DNA of 64,000 nt from Corynebacterium halotolerans YIM 70093 = DSM 44683 (GCF_000341345.1 NC_020302.1:1-64000); one strand, 5' to 3'. Numbered from the stretch's first letter, positions 49,260 to 58,324 are shown. Numbers and translations: made by a program. The notes: generated by a model from the sequence alone, not told the origin.

Positions 49260-50242
49260 TCACCGCCCCGATTCTGTGGGCGGCCTTTGTCGTCGTGATG
49301 CTTCTTGCCGTGGGTCTGATCGGACCGGTTTTCCTGCGTAAAGCCGCCCCCGCTCTGGCGCGGGTACCGCGGGTGGCGATTGCCCTTTTGGCCGGGGGTA
49401 TCCTCATCTGGCCCGCAGCGCTGTTGTCTCTGGGTCTGATCTTTGCCTGGGTGGTTTCCGGGCCGGTGATCTTGCCCGTCGGGGCCTCGGAGGTGTGCCG
49501 GCAGTGCCTGGCCGCCTCCAATCCGTTCACCACCGCCCCCTTCGATACGCGAATTCCCTCCGCCGTGCTCATCGCCGTTCCCGTACTGGCCGGAGTCATC
49601 AGTGCTGTCGGTGTCATCGCGGAATACCGGGGCCGAGTGCGACGTTCCCGGGACACAGCGACCGTGGTGCTCGACGGCTCCACCCGGCAGATGATTCACG
49701 GGCACACGGTGGCGGTGGTGGCCGATGACCGCCCCTGGGCATTAGCCTTTTCCTCCCGGCAGGGCGGTATCGCGGTGTCTACCGGGACGCTCGACCGGTT
49801 GGGTGGTGACGAGTTGACGGCGGTCCTCGCCCACGAAGCCGCCCACCTGCGGCAACGCCACCACGTGGTTTCCGACCTGGTGGCCAGCATCGCCGCCCAC
49901 CTGCGCTGGGTGCCTTTTATCCGGGAGGCGGCCGCGGCGCTGCCGGCCTATCTGGAAATCGCGGCAGATGAGCGGGCCTGCCGACAGGCGGGGACCCCGG
50001 CTATGGTCCGGGCCCTCCTTGTCCTCGGCGACCGCACGACACCGGCGGGAGTCGCTGACTCTGCCTCCGGTCCGCTGTTGGCGGCCGGCCCCGATCGCAT
50101 TCCGCACCTGGTCCGCCCCGAAGTCGGTAGGCGGGGATACTTTCCGGCGGCGGCAGCCTCCGCCCAGCTTCTCATCTTGGGTGCAGTCAGTGCCGTCGTC
50201 CTCGCGTCCTACGCCGGGGCGTTACTCAGTGGCTGCATCTAG
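49256..50242 (+). CDS. M56 family sensor metalloprotease (BlaR1/MecR1-like)
   Basis: Membrane zinc protease that, by analogy with BlaR1, cleaves the BlaI-type repressor. The 328-residue protein has helices at about 3-25, 38-65 and 102-125 and a cytoplasmic domain with HEAAHLRQRHH (HExxH, about 193-203). ADERAC near 240 supplies a third zinc ligand. A terminal helix (LLILGAVSAVVLASYAGALL) follows. It lacks the C-terminal penicillin-binding sensor domain of BlaR1, so the signal is not a beta-lactam and may be redox or envelope stress. Confidence 0.9.
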   Translation: MITAPILWAAFVVVMLLAVGLIGPVFLRKAAPALARVPRVAIALLAGGILIWPAALLSLGLIFAWVVSGPVILPVGASEVCRQCLAASNPFTTAPFDTRIPSAVLIAVPVLAGVISAVGVIAEYRGRVRRSRDTATVVLDGSTRQMIHGHTVAVVADDRPWALAFSSRQGGIAVSTGTLDRLGGDELTAVLAHEAAHLRQRHHVVSDLVASIAAHLRWVPFIREAAAALPAYLEIAADERACRQAGTPAMVRALLVLGDRTTPAGVADSASGPLLAAGPDRIPHLVRPEVGRRGYFPAAAASAQLLILGAVSAVVLASYAGALLSGCI

Positions 50243-50457
50243 CAGATTCCCTGTCTGATCTGCCTTGGTCTCGACCGGTTGAGCCGACGGGGCTTTTCAG
50301 GTTCTTGAGGCTTCCCGGGCAGGGGGACATGTGACTCGCTGGAGACGTCTTGGTGCTACAGGGGCAGGTCTTGCATGTGCATCGTCAAAAAGCGAGCGAA
50401 CAGAGCCCGCACGGGGCGTCTGAAGCTACGTTCTTCGGGGAGCTCCACCATTGCGGA

Positions 50458-50473
50458 ATACCCCAGGGGGTAT
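50458..50473. promoter_or_regulatory. CstR/CsoR-type operator upstream of the cstB-like gene
   Basis: ATACCCCAGGGGGTAT is a G-tract palindrome of the form bound by CsoR/CstR repressors. The TATTAT that follows (50471-50476) could be the -10, so binding would block transcription. Related sites are at 57117-57132 and 57138-57153. Confidence 0.88.
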
Positions 50474-50540
50474 TATGGTTGTGGTGTACGACCGAGGAGA
50501 ACTTCCCCGGCTGTCCCCGATTTCCTGCGAAGGAGAAACC

Positions 50541-51947
50541 ATGCTCATCGAACGCATCTATGACGAGGATCTGGCCCAGGCGAGCTACTTCATCGGCTGC
50601 CAGGCCAAGAACACGGCCGTGGTGGTCGATCCCCGTCGAGACATCGACGTCTACCGGGCGATGGCAGACAAAAATGGCATGACGATCGTCGCCGTGACCG
50701 AGACCCACATCCATGCCGATTACCTCTCGGGCACCCGGGAGCTGGCTGCGGCCGTTGGAGCGGATGTTTACGTCTCGGGTGAAGGCGGCCAGGACTGGCA
50801 GTACGAATTCGACGCCAAGCGGCTGCACGACGGCGATGAGATCCGGATCGGCAACATCACCATCGCGGCCGTCCACACCCCCGGCCACACCCCGGAGCAC
50901 CTGTCCTTCCTGGTCACCGACGGCGCCTTCGCCGACGAGCCCGGATACATGCTCACCGGTGACTTCGTTTTTGCCGGGGACCTGGGGCGACCTGATCTGC
51001 TGGACGAGGCCGCCGGGGGTGTGGACACCCGTTTCGAGGGAGCCAAGCAGATGTTCGCCAGCCTGCGGGACAAGTTCCTCACCCTGCCCGACCACATCCA
51101 GGTCTTCCCCGGCCACGGGGCGGGCTCAGCCTGCGGCAAGTCACTGGGCGCCCTGCCGTCGACCACAGTCGGCTACGAGCGCAAGTACTCCTGGTGGGGT
51201 CACTACCTGGCCGACAACGACGAGCAGGGCTTCATCGCTGAGCTGCTCGACGGCCAGCCTGATGCCCCGGCCTACTTCGGCAGGATGAAGGTGCACAACC
51301 GTCGTGGCCCGGCCATCATGGGCGAGCGTGCCCCCCTGACCGAGCTGAATACCGCGACCGTCGCCGCCCAGCTGGAGGCCGATGAGGTGACCTTCGTCGA
51401 CACCCGCTCCGCCGAGGAGGTCCACACCGGCACCGTCACCCGGGCCCTGAACATCCCCGCCGGGGGCTCGGTGGCCACCTACGCCGCCTGGGTCATCGAC
51501 CCCGACAACGACGACCGTCCGCTGGTCCTGCTGGCCGACGACCAGGAGTCCGCGCAGGAGTTCTGGGACCACCTGGTCCGTGTGGGTATTGACGCCGTCG
51601 CCGGTTACGTGACCGGCATCGAGGGTCTGCCGCAGACCATGCCACGGGTGATCAGCCCCGTCGAGCTCGAGTCCTTCGACGCGGTGATGCGCCTCGACGT
51701 CCGCGCCAAGAGCGAATACGACGACGGGCACGTCCCCGGGGCCACCCAGCTCCACGGCGGACGGGTGCTGTGGAACCTCGACCAGCTCCCCGAGGAGGGC
51801 ACCATCGTGACCTACTGCCAGAGCGGTACCCGCAGCTCGGTGGCGGCCAACGGACTGCGCAATGCCGGTTACGACGTCGTCGAGCTGGAAGGCTCCTACG
51901 AGGCGTGGTGTGACCACCAGGCCAAGGTGGGCGCCACTCAGCGCTAA
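50541..51947 (+). CDS. CstB-like persulfide dioxygenase-rhodanese fusion
   Basis: Non-heme iron persulfide dioxygenase fused to rhodanese domains; such proteins convert persulfides to thiosulfate. ATG 50541 follows AAGGAG; 468 residues. The metallo-beta-lactamase domain (about 1-255) has THIHADYLSG and HTPGHTPEHLSF with metal ligands, plus FPGHGAGSACG. A first rhodanese domain (about 265-360) has LLADDQ in place of the active-site Cys, so is inactive. The second (about 370-465) has TYCQSGTRSS with Cys near 426. This MBL / pseudo-rhodanese / rhodanese order matches S. aureus CstB. Controlled by a CstR-type operator. Confidence 0.92.
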   Translation: MLIERIYDEDLAQASYFIGCQAKNTAVVVDPRRDIDVYRAMADKNGMTIVAVTETHIHADYLSGTRELAAAVGADVYVSGEGGQDWQYEFDAKRLHDGDEIRIGNITIAAVHTPGHTPEHLSFLVTDGAFADEPGYMLTGDFVFAGDLGRPDLLDEAAGGVDTRFEGAKQMFASLRDKFLTLPDHIQVFPGHGAGSACGKSLGALPSTTVGYERKYSWWGHYLADNDEQGFIAELLDGQPDAPAYFGRMKVHNRRGPAIMGERAPLTELNTATVAAQLEADEVTFVDTRSAEEVHTGTVTRALNIPAGGSVATYAAWVIDPDNDDRPLVLLADDQESAQEFWDHLVRVGIDAVAGYVTGIEGLPQTMPRVISPVELESFDAVMRLDVRAKSEYDDGHVPGATQLHGGRVLWNLDQLPEEGTIVTYCQSGTRSSVAANGLRNAGYDVVELEGSYEAWCDHQAKVGATQR

Positions 51948-51960
51948 ACCGAAGCTGTGA

Positions 51961-51997
51961 CAAGAGGGACCGTCCCATCAGGGACGATCCCTCTTTT
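51961..51997 (+). terminator. Terminator of the cstB-like gene
   Basis: AAGAGGGACCGTCCC-ATCA-GGGACGATCCCTCTTTT forms a stem with one internal mismatch pair, ending in a T-run. Confidence 0.85.
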
Positions 51998-52411
51998 GCT
52001 TCTTCCCCGAGATCTCCCCGAGGAAGCTAAGTGGATCAATGAGCCTCGGGCGGGTCGCTCGTCCTCATGGATGCGAAGCCGGGACTTTGTGGGGATATCA
52101 ATCCCAGTCGACTGCGTCTTGCGGAAAGTGGGACCGGAACCCATGGTGGAGATGGAGCTGGCCATGATGTTCTGGGGCAGTGATACGACCATCACCGGCT
52201 GAACCCGACCGGGGGTCCGCCTGTGGAATATCGAGAACCTCCTGGACGGGAGGCGCTACACTCACCGAGTCACCTGAGATGGCGATTCGGCCAAATCTAC
52301 TGGCGGCACCAAAATTGTGGGGTTCAGCCCTCAGGGCCGGCACCCATGCAATATGCAGGCCCCTCCACCGATTTACCTCCTGACCGCAGCATTTCCAGGA
52401 GCTCCTCTCGC
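51998..52411. other. Gene-free region upstream of the sortase remnant
   Basis: No gene is supported. The first 60 bp (CCCGAGGAAGCTAAGTGGAT and onward) resemble the DNA after the hairpin at 53511-53566, giving an imperfect direct repeat around the sortase cassette. A promoter for the sortase should lie near 52240-52390 but I could not fix one. Confidence 0.4.
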
Positions 52412-53224
52412 ATGAGCCAGACAACAGCCACTGGACGTCGGCGCGTGAGCATGACCCAGGTCCTCGGCGAGCTGCTGCTCACGATGGGGGCCCTTATCCT
52501 GCTGTTTGCCTTCTACGAGTCCTACTGGACCAGCCTCGCCTCGGGACGGCTCCAGGATGAGAAAGCGAACGCCCTGGAAGAGAAATGGGCCGGCGCAGAA
52601 ACCGAACAGGTGAATCCGCGCCAGCAGCTGACGCCTGAGCTCGGCGAGGCGTTCGCCTGAATCCATATCTCCGCCTTCGGCCCGGACTTCCAGTTCACTG
52701 TCGTCGAGGGCACCTCTGACGAGGGCCTGCTCGCAGGCCCGGGCCGCTACATTGAGTCCCAGCTGCCCGGGGAAGCCGGCAATTTCGCCGTGGCTGGTCA
52801 CCGCGTGGGCAAAGGCGCGCCCTTCAACGACCTAGACAATCTGGAGGTGTGCGACGCGATTGTCCTGGAAACGCAGTCCGAGTGAATCACCTACCGGGTG
52901 CTGCCCATCGACGTTGAGGGCGACGCCCGCCGAGCCGAGGCTACCGGGTGCCTAACCCCGCAGCAGGTGGAACGGGTCTCCAGCGGCGAATATGCGGGGG
53001 TGCAGGGTCGGCACATCACTCTTCCGGGCGACATCGAGGTGATCAACCCGGTGCCGGGCACGTCCGTGTTCGCCCCGGCCTCCGAACTGGAGGGGCTGGG
53101 CACGCTGACCACCTGCCATCCGCAGTTTTCGAACGCGGAACGCATGATCGTCCACGCCATGGAGGTCGAGTCGACCCCGAAGGTCACCGGCGAGATGCCC
53201 GCAGTGCTATTGGAGGAGAACTAG
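52412..53224 (+). pseudogene. srtE: Class E sortase with two in-frame TGA codons
   Basis: The frame from ATG 52412 (AGGAG at 52397-52401) runs to TAG 53222-53224, and encodes a class E sortase except for TGA at 52658-52660 and 52883-52885. Pieces in order: N-terminal anchor (VLGELLLTMGALILLFAFYESYW), GEAFA-TGA-IHISAFGPDFQF, GPGRYIESQLPGEAGNFAVAGHRVGKG with the catalytic His, ETQSE-TGA-ITYRVLPID, and TLTTCHPQFSNAERMIVHA with catalytic Cys and Arg. No frameshift is present. The second TGA sits where a Trp (TGG) is expected; the first could come from CGA. A recent pseudogene is most likely; TGA readthrough is not excluded. 271 codons in total. Confidence 0.85.
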
Positions 53225-53377
53225 ATGTATGGACTGTTGTGGCGGGCTCTCCCTGGCTCTTGGCTGGTGAGGCTGATGTTGCTCATTGTTCTGCTGGCGG
53301 CGGTATTTATGCTGCTCATGCAGGTCGTCTTCCCCTGGGTGGCCACGCTGATGCCTTACAACGACGTGGCTGTCTAA
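53225..53377 (+). CDS. Small membrane protein downstream of class E sortase
   Basis: A 50-residue protein, MYGLLWRALPGSWLVRLMLL followed by a hydrophobic helix and VFPWVATLMPYNDVAV. The ATG immediately follows the sortase TAG. Similar small proteins with the ending FPWV...PxNDV accompany class E sortases in many actinobacterial origin regions, usually between crgA and pknB; here the pair lies in the accessory island. The gene itself is intact although the sortase is interrupted. Function unknown. Confidence 0.78.
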   Translation: MYGLLWRALPGSWLVRLMLLIVLLAAVFMLLMQVVFPWVATLMPYNDVAV

Positions 53378-53510
53378 AGCATGAGGATTATTGAAGCCTG
53401 GGGATCGTGAGGGAGCCTGGCTTCTTGGTCATGGGGCTGGTCACCGCGCCCTGATGGGCTGGGTTGGTGAGTATACCTGTCGACGGTGGGCGCGGACCCC
53501 GGGGAATAGG

Positions 53511-53566
53511 AAGAATCAAGAAGGAGGGAGCGTCCCTGATGAGACGCTCCCTCCTTCTTGATTCTT
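53511..53566. terminator. Very long perfect hairpin (24-bp stem)
   Basis: Bases 53511-53534 and 53543-53566 are perfectly complementary over 24 bp, with an 8-nt loop (CCTGATGA). Arms start AAGAATCAAGAAGG and end CCTTCTTGATTCTT. It lies between the convergent sortase unit and the MFS gene at 53734 and could terminate both. The rest of 53378-53733 has no gene. Confidence 0.8.
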
Positions 53567-53733
53567 TCCTGTGCTTTCCCGGAGGAACTTGAGGGGATCA
53601 ATCAGCACCGGATGGACTGCCTGTGACTCGGGCTGGTACTTGGGCTCAATGCCCGTCACCGCGGCTCGCTCCTCTGCCTCCGGGGAGGCAGAGGAGCGAG
53701 CGGAACTCGAAGGCGCCAGACGGTGGGAGGGGA

Positions 53734-55008
53734 TCAGGCAGGGATCATGGCGCCCATCGGTCGGTGGGTCTCGTACAACCGGACGGCCACCACCAGCGCG
53801 GAGACCGCGCTGATGGCCGCAGCCACCCACACGGCAGCATGCAGGCCCACGAGGTCGGCGACCATCCCACCGAGCAAGGCGCCGGCCGCATAACCGAGGT
53901 CCCGCCACACCCGGTACACCCCCACCGTGCGGCCCCGCTGTGCGGGGTGGGCGACATCGCCGACCACGGCCAACAGGGTGGGATAGACCAGAGCGGTGCC
54001 TGCCCCCAAGACGACGGCGCCGATCGCCCAACCGGTGAAACCGTCACTGAGAGCGATGACCGCCAGTCCAAGAGCCTGGGTGGCCATGCCACTGGTGATG
54101 AAGGGTTTGCGGCCAAACCGGTCGGAGGCCGCACCGGTGATCAATTGTCCGACGCCCCACACTCCGGGGTAGAGGGCGACGAGCACCCCGATCTGGGTCA
54201 GGCTCAGCTCTGCGGTGGCGAACAGCAGGGGGAACAGTCCCCATGACAGGCCGAAGTTGAGATTGTTGACCAGTCCCGCCTGGCTGGCGGCGGACAGGGC
54301 TGGTTCGCGGATGCTGGTATCGAGGAAGATATCCCGATTGGTCCGTACCGGGATAGGGGCGTCAGGGTCGGGGTGGTTGGTTCCAGCGGCCTCCAAGGTG
54401 GCGTGGTCCCGGGTTTCGCGCACCCACCAGGTGCTGATGCCCAGGGCGAGGACGGCATAGGCCAGGCCCAGTAGGAACGGCACTGGGCGCAGTCCATACT
54501 GCTCGGCGAGGTGGCCGGCGAGCAGGGAGGTGACCGCGACTGCGGCGTAGCCGGCGGCCTCGTTGAGCCCCATCGCCAGGCCCCGGCGGGCAGGCCCCGC
54601 GAGGTCGATTTTCATCACCACGGTCGTCGACCAGGTCAGGCCCTGGTTGATTCCGAGCAGGACGTTGGCGGCGATTACCCACCACCAGGTCGGGGCGAGG
54701 ATGAGCATCACCGGCACTGGCAGGGCGATCAGCCAGCCGATCAGCAGGATCGGTTTGCGTCCGTACCGATCCGACCACGTTCCGGCGAACCAGTTGGCGG
54801 CGGCCTTGGTCACTCCGAAGGCGGCGATGAAAGTGAACATGAAGGTGTAGCCGGTCAGGCCAAATTCGTGCTCGGCGAGGAGGGGCAGCACGGTCTGTTG
54901 TTGGCCGACCATGCCGCCGACCAGGGCATTGACCACCACCAGGAGGGTGAACTGGGTGGCGTTGGCCCGCAGGCCCAGCACGGGGACCGGTCGTGGACGA
55001 GAGAACAT
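53734..55008 (-). CDS. MFS transporter of the sulfur island
   Basis: A 424-residue major facilitator with 12 helices. Motif A is present as GTWSDRYGRKPILL in the first half, and GAASDRFGRKPFI repeats it in the second. It starts MFSRPRPVPVLGLRANATQ. A long charged central loop (about 205-240) separates the halves. Its position between a persulfide dioxygenase and a TauE/SafE exporter suggests export or import of a sulfur compound, but no substrate can be read. No CstR-type operator is visible in its own 231-bp upstream region. Confidence 0.85.
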   Translation of the reverse strand: MFSRPRPVPVLGLRANATQFTLLVVVNALVGGMVGQQQTVLPLLAEHEFGLTGYTFMFTFIAAFGVTKAAANWFAGTWSDRYGRKPILLIGWLIALPVPVMLILAPTWWWVIAANVLLGINQGLTWSTTVVMKIDLAGPARRGLAMGLNEAAGYAAVAVTSLLAGHLAEQYGLRPVPFLLGLAYAVLALGISTWWVRETRDHATLEAAGTNHPDPDAPIPVRTNRDIFLDTSIREPALSAASQAGLVNNLNFGLSWGLFPLLFATAELSLTQIGVLVALYPGVWGVGQLITGAASDRFGRKPFITSGMATQALGLAVIALSDGFTGWAIGAVVLGAGTALVYPTLLAVVGDVAHPAQRGRTVGVYRVWRDLGYAAGALLGGMVADLVGLHAAVWVAAAISAVSALVVAVRLYETHRPMGAMIPA

Positions 55009-55239
55009 GGAAAACTCCTGTCAGGGGCATCGAGGAAGGCGTGCGGATCCGCCGGACCACCGCATGGGTGAGGTGGTGGTGTGCGCAGGAAACGCCAACA
55101 GGACGTGTTCTCGGTTCCGTGGCCATAAGGTCGGTGGCACCTCGGTCGACGGATCGGGAACGCGTCCTGCTGGGTTGAGTGGGCGAGTGCACCTGTCGGT
55201 GGTGGCCGCGGGCGCCGGAGATGGGGAAGTGGTGGGCTC

Positions 55240-56103
55240 CTACCGGGCTGCGGCGGTGCTCCGCAGGGGGCAGGCGGGAACGGTGGACCAGCAAACCGCT
55301 GCGGTGACGGCCACGAGAGCGGCGGCGATAGCAGCGACCCCGGTGGTGTCGAAGAGCTCCTGAATGAGGACGAAGACGCCCATCACCAGGACGAAGACGC
55401 CGAAGCCCTTGCGCAGCAGTGCTTCAGGGATGCGCCCGGCCAGGCGGGATCCGAGCAACGAGCCGAGGACGGCGGCGACGGTGACCGCGCCCACCAGGGC
55501 CCAGTCCAGTTCGACGGAGGTGAGGTAGCCGGCCAGGCCGGCAAACGACTTCATGGTGATGACCACCAGGGAGGTGCCCACGGCCACCGGCATGGACAAT
55601 CCACCCAGCAGGGCCAGCGCGGGGACGACGAGGAACCCACCCCCCGCGCCCACCAGACCGGTGATCACGCCGACGACCAGGCCGTCGAGGATCACCCTGC
55701 CGAGGGGCAGGTCACGGTCCTTGGTCTCACCCGCGGAGCCCTTGCGGCCGCGGATCATCGCGATGGAGGTGGCGATCATCATCAGCGCGAACGCGATCAT
55801 CAACACCGTCCCGGGGATGTGCCCGCCGAGCAATCCGCCGCCGAAAGCACCCGCCATGCCGGCGGCGCCGAAGATCACGCCGGTGCGCCACTTCACCCGG
55901 TGGTTGCGCGCGTGGTTGATCGCGCTGACCGCGGAGGTCACGCCGACGACGAACAGGGAGGCGGCGATGGCCTCTTTCGGGTCCATCCCGGCGACATAGG
56001 TCAAGATGGGCACGGTGAGGATCGATCCGCCGCCGCCGAGCAGGCCGAGCGACAGGCCGATCAGGATCGACAACAACAAGGTGAGGATGAGCGTGAGGGT
56101 CAT
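55240..56103 (-). CDS. TauE/SafE family sulfite exporter-like protein
   Basis: Members export sulfite, sulfoacetate or related organosulfonates. The 287-residue protein has about eight helices. The repeated family signature is visible as LGLLGGGGSILTVPIL (about 21-36) and GLVGAGGGFLVVPALALLGG (about 150-169). It starts 33 bp downstream of the rhodanese gene and belongs to the operon transcribed leftward from 57068. Exporting sulfite made by the CstB-like/rhodanese enzymes is the likely role. Confidence 0.9.
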   Translation of the reverse strand: MTLTLILTLLLSILIGLSLGLLGGGGSILTVPILTYVAGMDPKEAIAASLFVVGVTSAVSAINHARNHRVKWRTGVIFGAAGMAGAFGGGLLGGHIPGTVLMIAFALMMIATSIAMIRGRKGSAGETKDRDLPLGRVILDGLVVGVITGLVGAGGGFLVVPALALLGGLSMPVAVGTSLVVITMKSFAGLAGYLTSVELDWALVGAVTVAAVLGSLLGSRLAGRIPEALLRKGFGVFVLVMGVFVLIQELFDTTGVAAIAAALVAVTAAVCWSTVPACPLRSTAAAR

Positions 56104-56136
56104 GGGGTGTCCTAGTCGGGTAGCCGGGGGCCTGGG

Positions 56137-56433
56137 TCAGCGGGTCGGAAGGCCGGCCCGCTGCCAGGCGGTCATCCCGCCGGTCATGGTGTCGGCCGTG
56201 TACCCGGCCTGGTTGAGGGCATCGGCCACCGCCGCACTGCGGTTGCCGCTGCGGCAGACGACAATGATGGGCCGGTCCTTGTCGAGGTCGCCGAGCCGGG
56301 AGCCCAGCTGGCCCATGGGGATGTGGATGGCACCGGGGATCATGTCCTCGCGCACCTCGAAGTCCTCCCGGACATCGAGGACCTGATCCGTGGTGTAGCG
56401 CTTCTGGGTGTCGGGGACGGTGATTTCTGCCAT
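56137..56433 (-). CDS. Single-domain rhodanese sulfurtransferase
   Basis: Transfers sulfane sulfur between thiols. ATG 56433 (MAEITVPDTQKRYTTDQVLDV) follows AAGGAG; 98 residues. The active-site loop is VVCRSGNRSA with Cys near residue 58, and IPGAIHIPMGQLGSRLGDL is the usual rhodanese segment. It is the middle gene of the leftward operon between the rhodanese-DUF2892 gene and the exporter; a 44-bp gap separates it from the upstream gene. Confidence 0.9.
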   Translation of the reverse strand: MAEITVPDTQKRYTTDQVLDVREDFEVREDMIPGAIHIPMGQLGSRLGDLDKDRPIIVVCRSGNRSAAVADALNQAGYTADTMTGGMTAWQRAGLPTR

Positions 56434-56477
56434 GGTCTTACTCCTTCTGACGGCTAGGGGAGGAGGTGGTGGGTTGA

Positions 56478-57068
56478 TCAGGCCGACGGGTGGGGGATCT
56501 GGTTGATGGCCTCGGCCGCGGTGGGAGCAGCGGTGGTCTTGTTCCACGGCATCACCGACAGGGCCTTGCCCATCGCGCAGGTATTGGTCACCCCGGAAAA
56601 CGTCAGGCCGGCGCCAATGGCTCCGGCGACGGTGCGCAACTTCGGGGAGAGGAACTTACCGCCCACCAGGCCGGTGACGACCAGGGAGCCGGCGACCAGG
56701 CGCACCTGACGTTCGAGGTCCCAACGCTGTGCGCCGCGGATGACGTCACCGCCGGCGGCGGCGAAGGCGTTCACCCCACCGGTGAGCACATGGGCGGTCT
56801 CCACGCCGGCGGCGCCGAGACGCTGACGGGCCTGCTCAGCGCGGACGCCGGACTGGCAGACCAGGACCACGCGTTCACCGAGACGCTCGGCGAGCTGTTC
56901 GGTGTGCTCGGAGACCAGCGGCAGCGGCACGTTGTAGGAACCACGGATGTGCAGGGCCTCAAATTCAGCGGCCGAGCGGACATCAATGACGACGAGGTCC
57001 TCGTGGTCGGTGATCCACTGGCGCAGGGTGGCCGGCTCGACGGTGGTGATGGTGGTGGACGGGGTCAT
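56478..57068 (-). CDS. Rhodanese-DUF2892 membrane protein (YgaP-like)
   Basis: A 196-residue protein with an N-terminal rhodanese domain (DLVVIDVRSAAEFEALHIRG, active-site loop VCQSGVRAEQ with Cys near 72) and a C-terminal DUF2892 part with two helices (VRLVAGSLVVTGLVGGKF and VAGAIGAGLTFSGVTNTCAM). E. coli YgaP has the same layout. ATG 57068 is preferred to 57074 because GAAAGGA is then correctly spaced. It is divergent from the CstR-like gene across two G-tract operators and heads the leftward sulfur operon. Confidence 0.9.
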   Translation of the reverse strand: MTPSTTITTVEPATLRQWITDHEDLVVIDVRSAAEFEALHIRGSYNVPLPLVSEHTEQLAERLGERVVLVCQSGVRAEQARQRLGAAGVETAHVLTGGVNAFAAAGGDVIRGAQRWDLERQVRLVAGSLVVTGLVGGKFLSPKLRTVAGAIGAGLTFSGVTNTCAMGKALSVMPWNKTTAAPTAAEAINQIPHPSA

Positions 57069-57116
57069 GGACATCCTTTCGAAGGCTGTTACTGGGTGCG
57101 CCGCCCAGTCTTCCAT

Positions 57117-57153
57117 ATACCCCCCGGGGTATGCAATATACGGGAGGGGGTAT
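57117..57153. promoter_or_regulatory. Tandem CstR/CsoR-type operators
   Basis: ATACCCCCCGGGGTAT (57117-57132) and ATACGGGAGGGGGTAT (57138-57153) lie 21 bp apart, on the same helix face, between the divergent rhodanese operon and the regulator gene. They match the site at 50458-50473. Confidence 0.9.
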
Positions 57154-57204
57154 GCAAAATGTCCCTGTCGGTATAGGGTGAAGGCACGTCCCCAGCCTGC
57201 ATAA

Positions 57205-57471
<267 letters not shown>

Positions 57472-57539
57472 TCCACCGGCCGCTGTCAGGCTGGAGGTGT
57501 CAAGTCATCGCCGAGTCACTCACCGTAAGGAGTCAGAGC

Positions 57540-57965
57540 ATGTCCTACACCCACACCGTTGCCGTGTCCCTGTCCTATGACGACGCCGTCGAACGCACCC
57601 GGGAGGCGCTCGCCGAGCACGGATTCGGCGTACTCACCGAGATCGACGTCCGTGCCACCTTCGACAAGAAGCTCGGGGCCGACGCTGCCGAGGCGGTGGG
57701 GGACTACGTCATCCTCGGCGCCTGCAACCCCACCCTGGCCAGCAAGGCCCTGGCCGCGGAACCGGAGCTCGGAGCGCTGCTGCCGTGCAACGTCGTCGTC
57801 CGCCGCGGGGCAGGGGATGACCGGACCACCATCGAGACGATTGATCCGCAGACCATGGTCAAGCTCGGCGAAAGTGACCGGGTTCGTGAGGTCGCCGACG
57901 ACGCTGACGCCCGACTTCAGGCGGCGCTGGCCGACATTGCCGCCGGCAGCGATGCAGGCGCCTGA
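57540..57965 (+). CDS. DUF302 domain protein
   Basis: A 141-residue cytoplasmic protein starting MSYTHTVAVSLSYDDAVERTREALAEHGFGVLTEIDV, the standard DUF302 opening, followed by GDYVILGACNPTLASKAL and LLPCNVVVRR with two cysteines. GTAAGGAG-like sequence is upstream. It lies 68 bp after the CstR-like gene and may be cotranscribed. DUF302 proteins are often found beside sulfur and metal-stress genes; biochemical function is not established. Confidence 0.88.
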   Translation: MSYTHTVAVSLSYDDAVERTREALAEHGFGVLTEIDVRATFDKKLGADAAEAVGDYVILGACNPTLASKALAAEPELGALLPCNVVVRRGAGDDRTTIETIDPQTMVKLGESDRVREVADDADARLQAALADIAAGSDAGA

Positions 57966-58324
57966 CCAGACCACCGGGGACAGCTGACGAAATCTTTCGT
58001 ACGCACTGTCCATCCGTCACCGACGAACCTCGAAGAACGAGGCATGTCCCTAAGTAGAGTGGCGTAAGCGCGGCTCAATACGTATGTGTCCGTAGGCATA
58101 GACAGATCCGCCCAGGGTGGCCCCAGCCGTTTTCTACGAGGTAATCGATACTCTGGGAGTGGAAGAACAAAAACACCCCAGCGGCACCCCTGGGCATTCC
58201 TGCTCGCTGCGACATGGCGCCGCCGCCTTTCTTTTACCTGCCCTGTCTCCGTTTCAGGCCCTATCCAGTAGGGCCACTTCCACTGGCCGGGGTCACCGGA
58301 ACCTCTCGGTTGTTAGCCGGCGCC
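57966..58324. other. Gene-free region
   Basis: No gene or RNA is recognised in this 359-bp stretch between convergent genes. Short inverted repeats such as ACCCCAGCG/CCCTGGG near 58173-58195 are weak. Confidence 0.5.

Noticed and set aside
52412..53224. Alternative genetic code with TGA as Trp
   Set aside because: Many genes in the window end with TGA (for example metF and recF) and code for proteins of expected length, so TGA is a stop in this genome. Only local readthrough remains possible.
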